Below are positions 40,744 through 49,964 of a stretch of DNA of 64,000 nt, piece by piece (position 1 is the first letter of the stretch; the number at the start of each line of letters is the position of its first letter). This stretch comes from Arenibacter arenosicollis (lineage in GTDB: Bacteria > Bacteroidota > Bacteroidia > Flavobacteriales > Flavobacteriaceae). The position numbers were made by a program, and so were the translations under genes. Where the stretch lies: positions 1 through 64,000 of the forward strand of contig NZ_JACLHY010000027.1 of assembly GCF_014397245.1 (NCBI RefSeq), read 5' to 3'. The notes under the pieces are model-generated. The model searched no databases. It had not been told where the DNA came from and was given only the letters and a program-made list of their open reading frames with translations.

Positions 40744-42819
40744 TTATTTGGAAAAATATATAGTCTGTGTAAATGCTCCATTGGCGGCTATGTCCCAGAC
40801 CTCTACCCTAGCCCATGTTCTATTTCCGAGGTTAAGGGAAAGTTGAAATTCCTCTGAACCAAAGGCCCCGGTTTTGCTTAAATCCACTCTTTTCCGAAAT
40901 ACTGTTTGGCCATCACCAGATACTACTTCCAGAAAATTGAGGGGGAATGTCCAATCTATATTCAGGTGAATTTTTGCCTCGCCATCAGCATTCAATTTTA
41001 CAGATTCTCCTGACCCTTTGCCGTTAAGACTAAAATTAGGAATTAAAACTTCGCCTGTGGTTGAAAAATACTTCCCAGTGGTCATTGTATTAAGAACAGG
41101 GGCCCAACCATCCTTAAATTTGGGGAGGGTATCCAATTGTAAATAATTGATGTTCATATGGGCATACATCTCATTTTCCAAAGTCACTGTAAAAAGATCG
41201 GCCTCGGCAATAATTTTCTTTTTGTCTCCCCAATTGTTCATGTCGTCCAAAAGATCCAGTACCCTTGTTCCTAATTTGGGAGAGGATAGATCAGCCGGCA
41301 TGGGTTTCCAGGCACCTCCTAAAAAATGTTGGGATTTGAAGAAATCTTCATTTTTGTAAGCATCAGGATATCCTGTAGATCCTTTAATTCGAGGATGGGC
41401 AGTCCATACCAATCCATTCTCCAACTCCAATAAATGTTGCATCTCCACTTTGTCTTTAATTCTATATACTTTTCCGTATACCTTGTCGTCGGAAACAAAA
41501 GGTTTATTGTTTTTGTTGGACATTATCCAGTTGACAGGTTTTGGAAATATGGCCATCCAATGTCCACCGAGAAACTCGTTGGGCTCTTCACCTGGCAATA
41601 AGAGGAAATCCTCATCGGACAATCTCTCGCATTGTTCAAAAAGGGCACTCAATTCCTTTAAACGTATTTCATCTGGTCCTTTAGGATGGGCGGTGTAGTG
41701 GAACTCTCCCAAATGAACGATATCGACTCCCATTTTTTTAAATACTTCTACAAATTCCGGGGCTGCTGGCATGACCTCATTCTTCATTACAACGTTCATA
41801 ATAAATTCATTATGAAAATGGCTTGCCATCGTCCTATGTCCTTTTAAAGGAACATATTGGTCCGAGTGGGTATACTTTTTCACATCTTCCAACAAACTAT
41901 CGGCCTGCCCTTCACCAATAAGACAAAAGAAATTTAGTCGCTGTTCGCTTTCTGGAGGAGCATTGAACCATGGAACATATCTGTGATCGCCCTCAGGGTC
42001 ATGTCTTATTCCCATACCGTATTTGGAAACCATATTTCTATAATGTGGACCATGCCAAACGGATTTTAAATTAAATGCTTCATCAAGAGGATAAAAATAT
42101 TGATGTGGAGGTGGAAAGACAGCAATAGAACCCTCATTTCCATGGCCAATAATAGTACGGTATTTTACGGCTGTGTTTGTACTGGCATTAATAATATTTT
42201 CAGCTTGCACAAATTCGTCCTTTATATTGGCAAAGGAAATATTGTTCCAAGGTTTATCCGTTATAAGCCCAGCATCATAAAGGATTGCTGTTGAATCTTT
42301 TTGTGTTGAAATTACGGCTGCAATATTAAAAAGTGGAATTCCATTATAGATAGTTATTTCCAAGGAACCTTCAAAATTTGGAGCGCTTATATCCCCAATA
42401 CTTATAATAGTTCTATTTCCATTTTTAGTAATGATTGCCTCCCTTTTGTTGATATTTAAAACATGGGAAGTATAAGGGCGGGTAGGTACCTTATCAAAAA
42501 AGATAGTCCAACCATTCTCAGGTTTCAAAGTACGACTTCCGATATTTAAAAGGAAAACAGGATCCACATTTGAAGAAATGGCCTTAAATTGATTATTCTT
42601 GCCCATGGCAATAGACCGAATTAGGGGCTCTTCTTCGTTCAAGTTGATAGCCAATTGACAATTATTCCCATTGTCCAATGGCCAAGTGACTATAAGATCA
42701 CTTTTATTCAAGGCTATGATTGTACTGTTTTCATAGGGATTTTCCGGGAATACCACTGGTATCTGAGCATTCATAACTAGGCCAAATAAGAGTAAACCTT
42801 TAATTAGGAAAAATTTCAT
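40744..42819 (-). CDS. Exported protein with PHP-type metallohydrolase core
   Basis: A 691-residue protein with a signal peptide (FFLIKGLLLFGLVMNA). I know no named family for it. Residues about 20-310 look like beta-sandwich repeats. Residues about 325-490 show the order of motifs of a PHP (polymerase/histidinol-phosphatase) barrel: SHFHNEF (His334, His336), an EFVEVFKKMGVDIVHLGEFH block (His374), LLLPGEE, GGHWM and LVWTAHP (His475). A further beta domain closes the protein. Exported PHP proteins would be metal-dependent phosphoesterases or similar. A strong terminator separates it from the upstream operon, so it probably has its own promoter in 42820-42869. Confidence 0.6.
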   Translation of the reverse strand: MKFFLIKGLLLFGLVMNAQIPVVFPENPYENSTIIALNKSDLIVTWPLDNGNNCQLAINLNEEEPLIRSIAMGKNNQFKAISSNVDPVFLLNIGSRTLKPENGWTIFFDKVPTRPYTSHVLNINKREAIITKNGNRTIISIGDISAPNFEGSLEITIYNGIPLFNIAAVISTQKDSTAILYDAGLITDKPWNNISFANIKDEFVQAENIINASTNTAVKYRTIIGHGNEGSIAVFPPPHQYFYPLDEAFNLKSVWHGPHYRNMVSKYGMGIRHDPEGDHRYVPWFNAPPESEQRLNFFCLIGEGQADSLLEDVKKYTHSDQYVPLKGHRTMASHFHNEFIMNVVMKNEVMPAAPEFVEVFKKMGVDIVHLGEFHYTAHPKGPDEIRLKELSALFEQCERLSDEDFLLLPGEEPNEFLGGHWMAIFPKPVNWIMSNKNNKPFVSDDKVYGKVYRIKDKVEMQHLLELENGLVWTAHPRIKGSTGYPDAYKNEDFFKSQHFLGGAWKPMPADLSSPKLGTRVLDLLDDMNNWGDKKKIIAEADLFTVTLENEMYAHMNINYLQLDTLPKFKDGWAPVLNTMTTGKYFSTTGEVLIPNFSLNGKGSGESVKLNADGEAKIHLNIDWTFPLNFLEVVSGDGQTVFRKRVDLSKTGAFGSEEFQLSLNLGNRTWARVEVWDIAANGAFTQTIYFSK

Positions 42820-42869
42820 ATGTGGTGATGTTTTTGTTTATTTCGATTAGCCCGTTCAATATCTATATT

Positions 42870-42898
42870 AAAAAAAAGTCCCGACGATGAATCGGGAC
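42870..42898 (-). terminator. Rho-independent terminator of the large leftward operon
   Basis: On the minus strand GTCCCGA-loop-TCGGGAC is followed immediately by T8. It lies 16 bp past the ThuA stop and before the PHP gene, a textbook terminator. Confidence 0.9.
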
Positions 42899-42914
42899 CA
42901 GTGCATTTTATGTT

Positions 42915-43634
42915 TTAATTTAGCCACTCTAAACTATTCCTTAATATGGCTTTGTATGCTTCATGGTCATGTGCCCTTTCGTCATGGCCCAGAGTATTGC
43001 CAACGATTTTTACTTTGGGATGTTTAACGATCCAAACCGTGGGATACTCTTCACCAGATTTTAACCCTCTGCTTACTGCCAATATCTCTATTTCTGCATT
43101 AGGATCTTTTTCCCAGCGATATAACTCATCCACAATTCTAAACTTGGATGGCACTCCTTTCATTATAGGATGATCTGGTTTAATTACACTGACTTCAAAT
43201 TCTTGGAGTTCTTCGTGTGATCTGGAGCCACCGCCAACCAACTCCTGGTTGTATTCTGGCCAATCCTTCCAATTGTACCAAGTACTGGGGTGATAAATCA
43301 AAAGATTTAAATTACCAGCATTTACCTTTTGGAAAATCGTGTTTTTAACGTTTGCATCCAAGGGTTTATTATTGGTCAACATAAGAACATCCGTATCACC
43401 GATAAGTTTTCCCAATTCTTTATTATCCTCGGTATAATTGACTGTATTCTTTCCTTTTTTACTTAGTATTTTGCCATCGGCAATACCAAAGTATTTTAGG
43501 AAATCGTGGGAACCACCACCACCCATTACCACAATTTTCTTGGCGTTCTTTTTCTTGGAGATATAATTTCCATCTTGAGCTGTTCCGTTAAAGGCAATGA
43601 ACAGTAACATTAATAAAATTCCTGCTTTTTTCAT
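42915..43634 (-). CDS. Exported ThuA-like domain protein (stand-alone copy)
   Basis: A 239-residue protein with a signal peptide (AGILLMLLFIAFNGTAQ), then a single ThuA-like class-I amidotransferase-type fold (GGGGSHDFLKYFG, LIYHPSTWYNWKDWPEY, GGGSRSHEELQEFEV, HPIMKGVPSKFRIVDELYRW, GNTLGHDERAH). ThuA proteins are tied to oxidation of disaccharides, notably trehalose to 3-keto forms, but the reaction is not settled. It is a close paralogue of the last ~210 residues of the next upstream protein (17-bp gap), so the domain was duplicated in tandem. It is less GC-rich than its paralogue. Last gene before the terminator. Confidence 0.88.
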   Translation of the reverse strand: MKKAGILLMLLFIAFNGTAQDGNYISKKKNAKKIVVMGGGGSHDFLKYFGIADGKILSKKGKNTVNYTEDNKELGKLIGDTDVLMLTNNKPLDANVKNTIFQKVNAGNLNLLIYHPSTWYNWKDWPEYNQELVGGGSRSHEELQEFEVSVIKPDHPIMKGVPSKFRIVDELYRWEKDPNAEIEILAVSRGLKSGEEYPTVWIVKHPKVKIVGNTLGHDERAHDHEAYKAILRNSLEWLN

Positions 43635-43651
43635 ATTTCTTATTGTTTTCT

Positions 43652-46600
43652 TTATTTGTTGGCAACCCAGTCCGAACTATTTTTTAGGATGGTCTGATAG
43701 GCTTTTAATCCATGGGCCCTTTCATCGTGGCCCAAAGTATTCCCGACAATCTTGGCCTTGGGATGTTTTACGATCCAGACCGTGGGATATTCCTCTCCGG
43801 ATTTTAAGCCCCTACTTACCGCTAGAACTTCTATTTCCGCTCCGGGGTCCTTTTCCCAACGGTACAGTTCGTCCACGATCCTGAATTTGGAGGGCACCCC
43901 TTTCATTATGGGATGATCCGGCTTAAGGACCCTTACTTCAAATTCCTGAAGGTCCTCATGGGACCTGGAGCCCCCGCCAACCAAGGTTTTATTGTATTCC
44001 GGCCAGTCTTCCCAATTGTACCAGGTACTTGGATGGTAGATAAGTATATTCATTTTCCCCGCGTTTACACGGGACATAATGGTATTTCTGGTATTTTTGT
44101 CCAAAGGTTTGTTGTTGCTCAATACCAGTATATTAGTCGTTGGGAGTAAGGTTCCCAATTCCATTGAATTTTCCGTGTACATAAACGTGTTCTTGCCTCC
44201 TTCACTAAGGATTTTTCCATCCGCGATACCAAAAAACTTTAGGAAGTCATGGGAACCGCCCCCGCCCATTGCAGCTATTTTTAGAGCTTCTTTATTCTCG
44301 GAAATATAGGATCCAGGGGCTGTTACTATGATCACCCCCTGCATCATTCGCCAATGCCCGGGAAAAGTACAGACATAGGGATATATACCGGGAGTATCTG
44401 GAAGTTTGAAGGTTACAGACCCTGTGACGCCCGGTGTCAACATATCCGTTGCTCCAAGTACATATCGCGATTTAGGCACATAGCCCATTTTTTCCGCTTC
44501 GGGATTCTTCAATAACCCATCTACCATGGCCCCAAAAGTATCCAAACTGCCAGGTTGGATGACCACCAAATTATGGGACATCTGATCTTTATTGTTCAAG
44601 ACTATCTCTACGGTCTGACCCGCTGTGGCATGAAGAGTCTTTTTATCAAAGGCCATCTCCTGATTTACGGTATTTAGGACGAAGGTTACATCGGCCTCTA
44701 CCTTGCCTACCTTGCCAATGCCCAGGTCAATGTGTTGATTTCCACCGGTATTCACACAGTGGACCGCAATTAAGTTCTTTCCTTGTTTAAACAGATCACC
44801 TTTGTCGCTATCGAGCTTTATGTACTTGTAGGATTCGCTGGCACCCGCTTCCGACATCAAAAGTTGACCATTTACAAAAACCTCATAATCGTCGTCATGG
44901 GTTATTTTGATTACAGGTTCCGATATTTCATCTGTAATGATCACTTCCTGTCGCATCCAAATATCGGAGCTGCTCCATTTGGTATTCACCTCATTAACAT
45001 CCTCCCCTCCAAACTTGGCTGTTCCTTTTTTCCAATCGGAATCATCAAATTCCAATTTCGTCCAGTTATCGGAAGGTTTTTCATTGGTATAGTTCCAAGT
45101 GGTTTTTTTCTCTTCCGCCGAGGGTACTATCATTTCAACCGATGCAGGGTCTACCAACTCGAAGTTTGATTCCCTGAAATAGATCTTTAGCGCGGCATTC
45201 AGCCATTTGTCAGAAATGCTGGCATTGTCCTTGGACAATTTTTCTATTTCGGTATACAGGGCATTCGATTCCGGTAATTCCCCTGCTCGGAGCACTGCGG
45301 CCAACTTGATCTGGGGATCCGGACTGCTTACAAGTCCGGACGAAGCCAAACTTTCACTACTTTCCTTTGTTTGGGGCAATAAGGCCAGTGCGGCCCGTTT
45401 TACACCATAGGAACTATTGGTCAAGCCCTTTATAACTACCTCAATGGCGGCAGTATTGGAACCATTGAGTGCCCCCAATCCTTTTAAGGTCCACAGGGCG
45501 TGCAAGGCGCCGGCATTGAGGCCGCCTTTGTCATTATCGGTGTTGCTGGCCATATTGATCAAATCCGGGATTAGGGACACCTTCTTGTTCTCCACGATCA
45601 AACGCTGAGCGGTCGTCCGCCAGAACATATTATCGCTTTCCAAAGCCTCCAAAAGTTCTTTGCCATCTACGGGATCCAAGCTCGTAACATCGGGGTCATC
45701 GCCATCCTCATGGGTAATGATATAAATCCTTCCGTGCCCGTAATCGCGCAGGTTATTTAAATGGGCGTTGCCCTCTCCCTTGTCCGCGTTCCAGATCTGG
45801 TTATCCATTCCGCGCTTGTCCGGGTTGTGCTGGATTACGGGGTTGTACCAATCCGCCACCCATAAATTCCCATCCGGACCTGTCTCCGCGAAAACCGGAG
45901 CGGTCCAGGCATCTGTACTGGCAAATATATTGCCACCATCGACCTCCTTGTACCCTGCCCCATCCTTAACAATTTTTGCAATATGTACCAAATGTCCGGT
46001 AGGTTCGCTAACATACATTTGATTTCTATATTCTTCCGGATAATTTCCTGCCGTATAAAAATTGGCCCCGGAGGCGGCGGTATATCCGCCACGGACATCT
46101 ACCTGCTGTAGGGGAATGGTATCTGCAGGAGTAATTTCATAGTGCCCTTGTATAAAATCCGCATTTATCGCCCATGAGGGCAGTTTGTCTAAATAATCAT
46201 AGTGTTTCAAAGGAATCCCGACATAACAGCAGTGGTTGTTGTTGGCGGTAGATCCGAATATTTCGAAATTCTCGTTAAAACCGAGTCCCCAGGTATTGTT
46301 GTTGAACTGGCCCACGGGTTCGAAATAGGAACCGTCCTTGGCAAACTTGTAGACCCCCATCTTGAATTCTACCGGTTTGCCCTGAAACTGGTTTTCAAAG
46401 CCCGAATACCCCACGGAACCCCAGATCATGTTATCGAGCCCATAGCGCAGATTGGAGGGCCCCGCATGGGTGTCCCAGGTTCCGAAACCATCGAAGAGCA
46501 CGGTCCTTTTGTCCATTTTGTCGTCCCCATCGGTATCCTCCAGGAAAACCATATTGGGAGCTTGCGACACAATGGCACCGCCTTTTACCAATGTAATTCC

Positions 46601-46993
46601 CGTTGTTAGATTTTGTTCGGTGGCAAAATCGGTAAATTTATCGGCCCTGCCATCTCCATTAGTGTCCTCACAGATAGTGATCCGATCGCCTCCAACATCA
46701 TTGGCAAGTCCATGGGGGTAATCCTTGGACTGTACCACCCATAGCCTGCCCCTTTCATCCCAGGTAAAGGCTATTGGGTTGATAATATTGGGCTCTGCGG
46801 CATATAGCTCCGCTTTGAAACCTTCCGGAAGCTGAATGTGCTTTTGGCTATCCTCGGGACTTAACGGATTCTGAACCCTAGGGTTCTCACCCGTATAGGT
46901 CAATGGCGGGGGTGGCTCCTTTTCTCCGGAGCAGCTCGATAATACTACCATTCCACAAAATAACAATGAAAGGTAAGCGGTTATATTTTTCAT
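43652..46993 (-). CDS. Propeller-HEAT-jelly roll-cupredoxin-ThuA fusion lipoprotein
   Basis: An 1113-residue protein with a lipoprotein signal (FCGMVVLSSC). Order: PVC-type membrane-bound-dehydrogenase beta-propeller (about 45-430: LPEGFKAELYAAEPNI, GPDGNLWVADWYNP), HEAT-like repeats (about 440-620), a GH2-N-like jelly roll (about 640-770: WTKLEFDDSDW, YEVFVNGQLL), an azurin-type cupredoxin (about 775-895) with a full type-1 copper set (His807, Cys875, His880, Met884 in CTFPGHWRMM), and a ThuA-like domain (about 905-1113). There is no CxxCH haem motif. This suggests a periplasmic electron-transfer chain for sugar oxidation in one polypeptide. More GC-rich than the flanking susCD genes. Confidence 0.85.
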   Translation of the reverse strand: MKNITAYLSLLFCGMVVLSSCSGEKEPPPPLTYTGENPRVQNPLSPEDSQKHIQLPEGFKAELYAAEPNIINPIAFTWDERGRLWVVQSKDYPHGLANDVGGDRITICEDTNGDGRADKFTDFATEQNLTTGITLVKGGAIVSQAPNMVFLEDTDGDDKMDKRTVLFDGFGTWDTHAGPSNLRYGLDNMIWGSVGYSGFENQFQGKPVEFKMGVYKFAKDGSYFEPVGQFNNNTWGLGFNENFEIFGSTANNNHCCYVGIPLKHYDYLDKLPSWAINADFIQGHYEITPADTIPLQQVDVRGGYTAASGANFYTAGNYPEEYRNQMYVSEPTGHLVHIAKIVKDGAGYKEVDGGNIFASTDAWTAPVFAETGPDGNLWVADWYNPVIQHNPDKRGMDNQIWNADKGEGNAHLNNLRDYGHGRIYIITHEDGDDPDVTSLDPVDGKELLEALESDNMFWRTTAQRLIVENKKVSLIPDLINMASNTDNDKGGLNAGALHALWTLKGLGALNGSNTAAIEVVIKGLTNSSYGVKRAALALLPQTKESSESLASSGLVSSPDPQIKLAAVLRAGELPESNALYTEIEKLSKDNASISDKWLNAALKIYFRESNFELVDPASVEMIVPSAEEKKTTWNYTNEKPSDNWTKLEFDDSDWKKGTAKFGGEDVNEVNTKWSSSDIWMRQEVIITDEISEPVIKITHDDDYEVFVNGQLLMSEAGASESYKYIKLDSDKGDLFKQGKNLIAVHCVNTGGNQHIDLGIGKVGKVEADVTFVLNTVNQEMAFDKKTLHATAGQTVEIVLNNKDQMSHNLVVIQPGSLDTFGAMVDGLLKNPEAEKMGYVPKSRYVLGATDMLTPGVTGSVTFKLPDTPGIYPYVCTFPGHWRMMQGVIIVTAPGSYISENKEALKIAAMGGGGSHDFLKFFGIADGKILSEGGKNTFMYTENSMELGTLLPTTNILVLSNNKPLDKNTRNTIMSRVNAGKMNILIYHPSTWYNWEDWPEYNKTLVGGGSRSHEDLQEFEVRVLKPDHPIMKGVPSKFRIVDELYRWEKDPGAEIEVLAVSRGLKSGEEYPTVWIVKHPKAKIVGNTLGHDERAHGLKAYQTILKNSSDWVANK

Positions 46994-47019
46994 TTTTTTA
47001 AAGTTTAATATTATAAATT

Positions 47020-47057
47020 ACTGTCGCCGAGCCAAAATGGAAGGGCTTCACGACAGT
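47020..47057 (-). terminator. Stem-loop upstream of the fusion gene
   Basis: ACTGTCG (47020-47026) pairs with CGACAGT (47051-47057), with an inner AGCC/GGCT pair, in the 89-bp gap between the cupin gene stop and the fusion gene start. There is no T-run directly after it (AATTTATAATATT), so attenuation or mRNA processing is more likely than full termination. Confidence 0.4.
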
Positions 47058-47074
47058 GTTGCTATTTTGGTCCA

Positions 47075-47485
47075 TCAGATTCTTGGACGATATTCCGAAT
47101 AAGGTGTGTTTTTACTTACATCCACGGTGCCGGCCTCCCACCCTTCGGGTGGGGACAATATGGCCAAAAATTCCAGTTCTCCTTGACCGGCATTAAAAGT
47201 ACCGTGTGCCACATTGGCCCCTATGTAAACTGATTCACCTGCTTTCAATAGCTGCATTTCATCCTCGATCCATTGTTCTGCCGTGCCTTTTAAAACGTAA
47301 AGAATTTCGTGCATTTCGGGGTGTACGTGAAAATTATGTCCCCCGCCTTCTTGCATCACCACCTTTACCATATAGGAGCCGGCCTGTTTTATAATTTCGG
47401 GATGATAATGCCAGTGATGGTCTCGCCCGAAGACCCTTTCGAACATCTGGTCTTTTTCCTTGATGAATTTCCAATTCCTTTCCAT
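47075..47485 (-). CDS. Cupin-2 domain protein
   Basis: A 136-residue single-domain cupin with both metal motifs: HNFHVHPEMHEILYVLKG (H-x-H-x4-E-x6-G) and GESVYIGANVAHGTFN (second His). No signal peptide, so cytoplasmic. Small cupins act as isomerases, lyases or oxygenases on sugars and organic acids; which one cannot be told. It starts 7 bp after the stop of the TIM-barrel gene, strong evidence of a shared transcript. A TTG two codons upstream (47491) is possible; the ATG at 47485 is preferred. Confidence 0.85.
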   Translation of the reverse strand: MERNWKFIKEKDQMFERVFGRDHHWHYHPEIIKQAGSYMVKVVMQEGGGHNFHVHPEMHEILYVLKGTAEQWIEDEMQLLKAGESVYIGANVAHGTFNAGQGELEFLAILSPPEGWEAGTVDVSKNTPYSEYRPRI

Positions 47486-47492
47486 AAACAAA

Positions 47493-48353
47493 CTATAGGG
47501 TCAATCCCTTGAACTCCTTAGTCAGATTGGTCAATGACTGTTCTATCCCCATTCTTTCCAAAGAGGATGCCCCTACAAAGCCGTGCAGGCCTTTGCAATG
47601 TTCCAGTACGTATTTTACATCGGTAGGGGTATTGATCGGTCCGCCGTGGGCCAATAAAAATGTGTCGGGATTTGCTCTCTTAACGGCGTCGACAATTTTT
47701 TGGGTACGCTCCAGGGCATCGTCCATGGAGGCGGTGGCACTGGTAACCCCGATGGATCCCCCTACGGTTGTCCCAACATGTGCAATTATGGCATCGGCAC
47801 CCACATCGGCCATTTGTACGGCCTCTTCCGGTTTGCCGACATATACGATTGAGAATAGGTCCATTTTAGTAGCTAGATCCACCATGTCCACTTCTTTTTG
47901 AAAACTCATTCCAGTTTCTTCAAGAACATTTCTAAAATGGCCATCGATAATGGAATGGGTTGGGAAATTATTCACTCCGGAGAAGCCCATATCCTTTACT
48001 TTTCCCAAAAAGTGCCACATCCTTCTTCGTGGGTCGCTTCCGTGAACCCCACATATTACAGGAATTTCCTCCACTACAGGTAGTACCTCGAACTCCCCGA
48101 TTTCCATGGCCACAGCATTGGCATCCCCATAGGCCATCATCCCTGCAGTTGAACCGTGACCAGACATTCTAAACCTGCCCGAGTTGTAGATGATGATCAA
48201 ATCCGCACCACCTTTCTCTATGAATTTGGCACTGATCCCGGTTCCTGCACCGGCCGCAATAATGGCTTTTTTTTGATTTACAACTGCTTGCAACCTTTCT
48301 CTAACTTCTTGTTTTGTGTAGGGGTTTCCTTTCCCCGTCCATGGATTTGGCAT
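47493..48353 (-). CDS. TIM-barrel protein, Tm-1 C-terminal half / PEP-hydrolase-like
   Basis: A 286-residue TIM barrel of the TIM-br_sig_trns / phosphoenolpyruvate-hydrolase-like family. Visible blocks: IIAAGAGTGISAKFIEKGGA, CGVHGSDPRRRMW, GFSGVNNFPT, ADAIIAHVGTTVGGSIG and FLLAHGGPI. No signal peptide. In plant Tm-1 and some fungal proteins this domain is fused behind a UPF0261 domain; here the two are separate genes with an MFS gene between them. The enzyme activity of the pair is not established to my knowledge. The operon also has a glycerate kinase, suggesting the product feeds into C3 acids. Confidence 0.88.
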   Translation of the reverse strand: MPNPWTGKGNPYTKQEVRERLQAVVNQKKAIIAAGAGTGISAKFIEKGGADLIIIYNSGRFRMSGHGSTAGMMAYGDANAVAMEIGEFEVLPVVEEIPVICGVHGSDPRRRMWHFLGKVKDMGFSGVNNFPTHSIIDGHFRNVLEETGMSFQKEVDMVDLATKMDLFSIVYVGKPEEAVQMADVGADAIIAHVGTTVGGSIGVTSATASMDDALERTQKIVDAVKRANPDTFLLAHGGPINTPTDVKYVLEHCKGLHGFVGASSLERMGIEQSLTNLTKEFKGLTL

Positions 48354-48414
48354 AAAATTCTATTTTAGTATTAGTTTATTTTTATTTATGTTTAAAATCT
48401 ATTGTTTAGTATTC

Positions 48415-49923
48415 TTAAATTTCGACTTGTTTATATCCGCCCCGCTTTCTAAAATAAAGTATAAGGAATAGATAGCCTAGGGCCATCGTTAAGGGTATCA
48501 ACGCCGTTATCACCAATGCTCTTCCGGCACCATAAAAACCAGCCTGTTCCACAGGCACCTTGTCTATTTTGACCTTGGTCTGGGCATTGTCCCACCAGTT
48601 TTTCAAATTACTCAGATTGGCGTTGTCACTTAATCCCTTTCCAGTGCTTTCCCAACGTTTGATATCTGCATTCAACTGCTCTCCATTATCCCTTAAGATT
48701 GCGACTTTACTACCGTCCAATCCTTTAATTGGGCTAAAGAACAAGAATCCATTTTCCTGTTCCGCCTTATAACGGTCATATGATTCATTAGACTCCACCT
48801 TAATTTTGTTGGAAGCAAAGTAATCTTGCTTATATCCAATACCAGGTCCCCCCAAGAGACCTGCAGATAACATTCCCACTCCACCAACAATACCCATGGT
48901 TACAGCACCTCCCCTTGGAAATCGTTCCCCGACAACACCGAGCATAGTGGGCCAAAAGAAAGTTTTCGCTATTCCGTAAATAGTTACGGCGAATACCATT
49001 ACAAGTCCCGAAGTGGAGTTTCCTAGGATATACAGTCCTATAGCTCCGAGTATAGAACATGCAAAGAGCAATCCTAAAGGTGATATTCTATGGACTATAG
49101 GTCCCGCAAAAAACCTAAGTACGAACATGAGGGCCGATGTATATATAAATAACAAAACCCCTTTAGTTGGATTTTCAAGAATATTACCTGTTATATTCTG
49201 TATCCAACTATCAGTACCCAATTCTACATAACCTACCAACATCATCAAGATCAACAAAGAAATTAATAAAGGGGAAGCCAGTTGACGAAACATTTCGCTA
49301 AAGCCAACTCCTGCTGCCCTTGCCTCCGAAATTGGAAATTTTTCCTTAAGTATGATAAAGCCATAAATAAGCACGGGAATTAGAAAGAAGCTCATTAAAA
49401 TCTCCCAAGAAACCAAGCTATGAAAGGCAATGGACAATAAACCTCCTACAATCATTCCTCCTGGCCAACCAGCGTGTAAAATATTCAAGTAGTGCGTTTT
49501 GTTTTTTGGGTATAGTGTTGCTACAAGGGGATTTACAACCGACTCGCATATACCATTCCCTACAGCAAATAGAAACGTGCCCCAATATAGGCACCAATAT
49601 GCAGCTTCCCGTCCCATGGCTTCAAACACATATACAGTTGCGACGGTGACAACTAAGGACAAAAAGTGCATTACAAAAGCCAAAATAAGTAAAGGCTTAT
49701 AACCTACCCTGTCCACAATAAGACTAAAGAGAATAATGATTACACCAAAACCAACAAATCCACCTCCCGTAATGGAGCCCAATTCGGTCATGGTAAATCC
49801 AAACTGATTCCCCCAATCTACTAGAATTGCTCCACGTACAGCAAAGCCAACTCCACCGGTTACGATAGTAAAAAAACTCGCCCATAATAAGCGATTTCTG
49901 TTAATATTATTTACATCCATCAT
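48415..49923 (-). CDS. MFS transporter with large loop before the last helix
   Basis: A 502-residue major-facilitator carrier with about 12 transmembrane helices and the helix 2-3 loop motif VDRVGYKPLLI. A soluble stretch of about 90 residues (about 375-465) with no hydrophobic segments sits between the last two helices, unusual for the family. It lies between the two Tm-1-like half genes (41 and 61 bp gaps), implying it imports their substrate. Sugar acid or small glycoside is a guess from context. The second codon is also ATG (49920). Confidence 0.88.
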   Translation of the reverse strand: MMDVNNINRNRLLWASFFTIVTGGVGFAVRGAILVDWGNQFGFTMTELGSITGGGFVGFGVIIILFSLIVDRVGYKPLLILAFVMHFLSLVVTVATVYVFEAMGREAAYWCLYWGTFLFAVGNGICESVVNPLVATLYPKNKTHYLNILHAGWPGGMIVGGLLSIAFHSLVSWEILMSFFLIPVLIYGFIILKEKFPISEARAAGVGFSEMFRQLASPLLISLLILMMLVGYVELGTDSWIQNITGNILENPTKGVLLFIYTSALMFVLRFFAGPIVHRISPLGLLFACSILGAIGLYILGNSTSGLVMVFAVTIYGIAKTFFWPTMLGVVGERFPRGGAVTMGIVGGVGMLSAGLLGGPGIGYKQDYFASNKIKVESNESYDRYKAEQENGFLFFSPIKGLDGSKVAILRDNGEQLNADIKRWESTGKGLSDNANLSNLKNWWDNAQTKVKIDKVPVEQAGFYGAGRALVITALIPLTMALGYLFLILYFRKRGGYKQVEI

Positions 49924-49964
49924 TATATATATTAAGTATATGTTGTCGGCTATTCTAACGCTGT

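Noticed and set aside
43652-46993. Cytochrome c domain in the propeller fusion
   Set aside because: PVC-type propeller proteins often carry one, but no CxxCH was found; the redox part is a cupredoxin.
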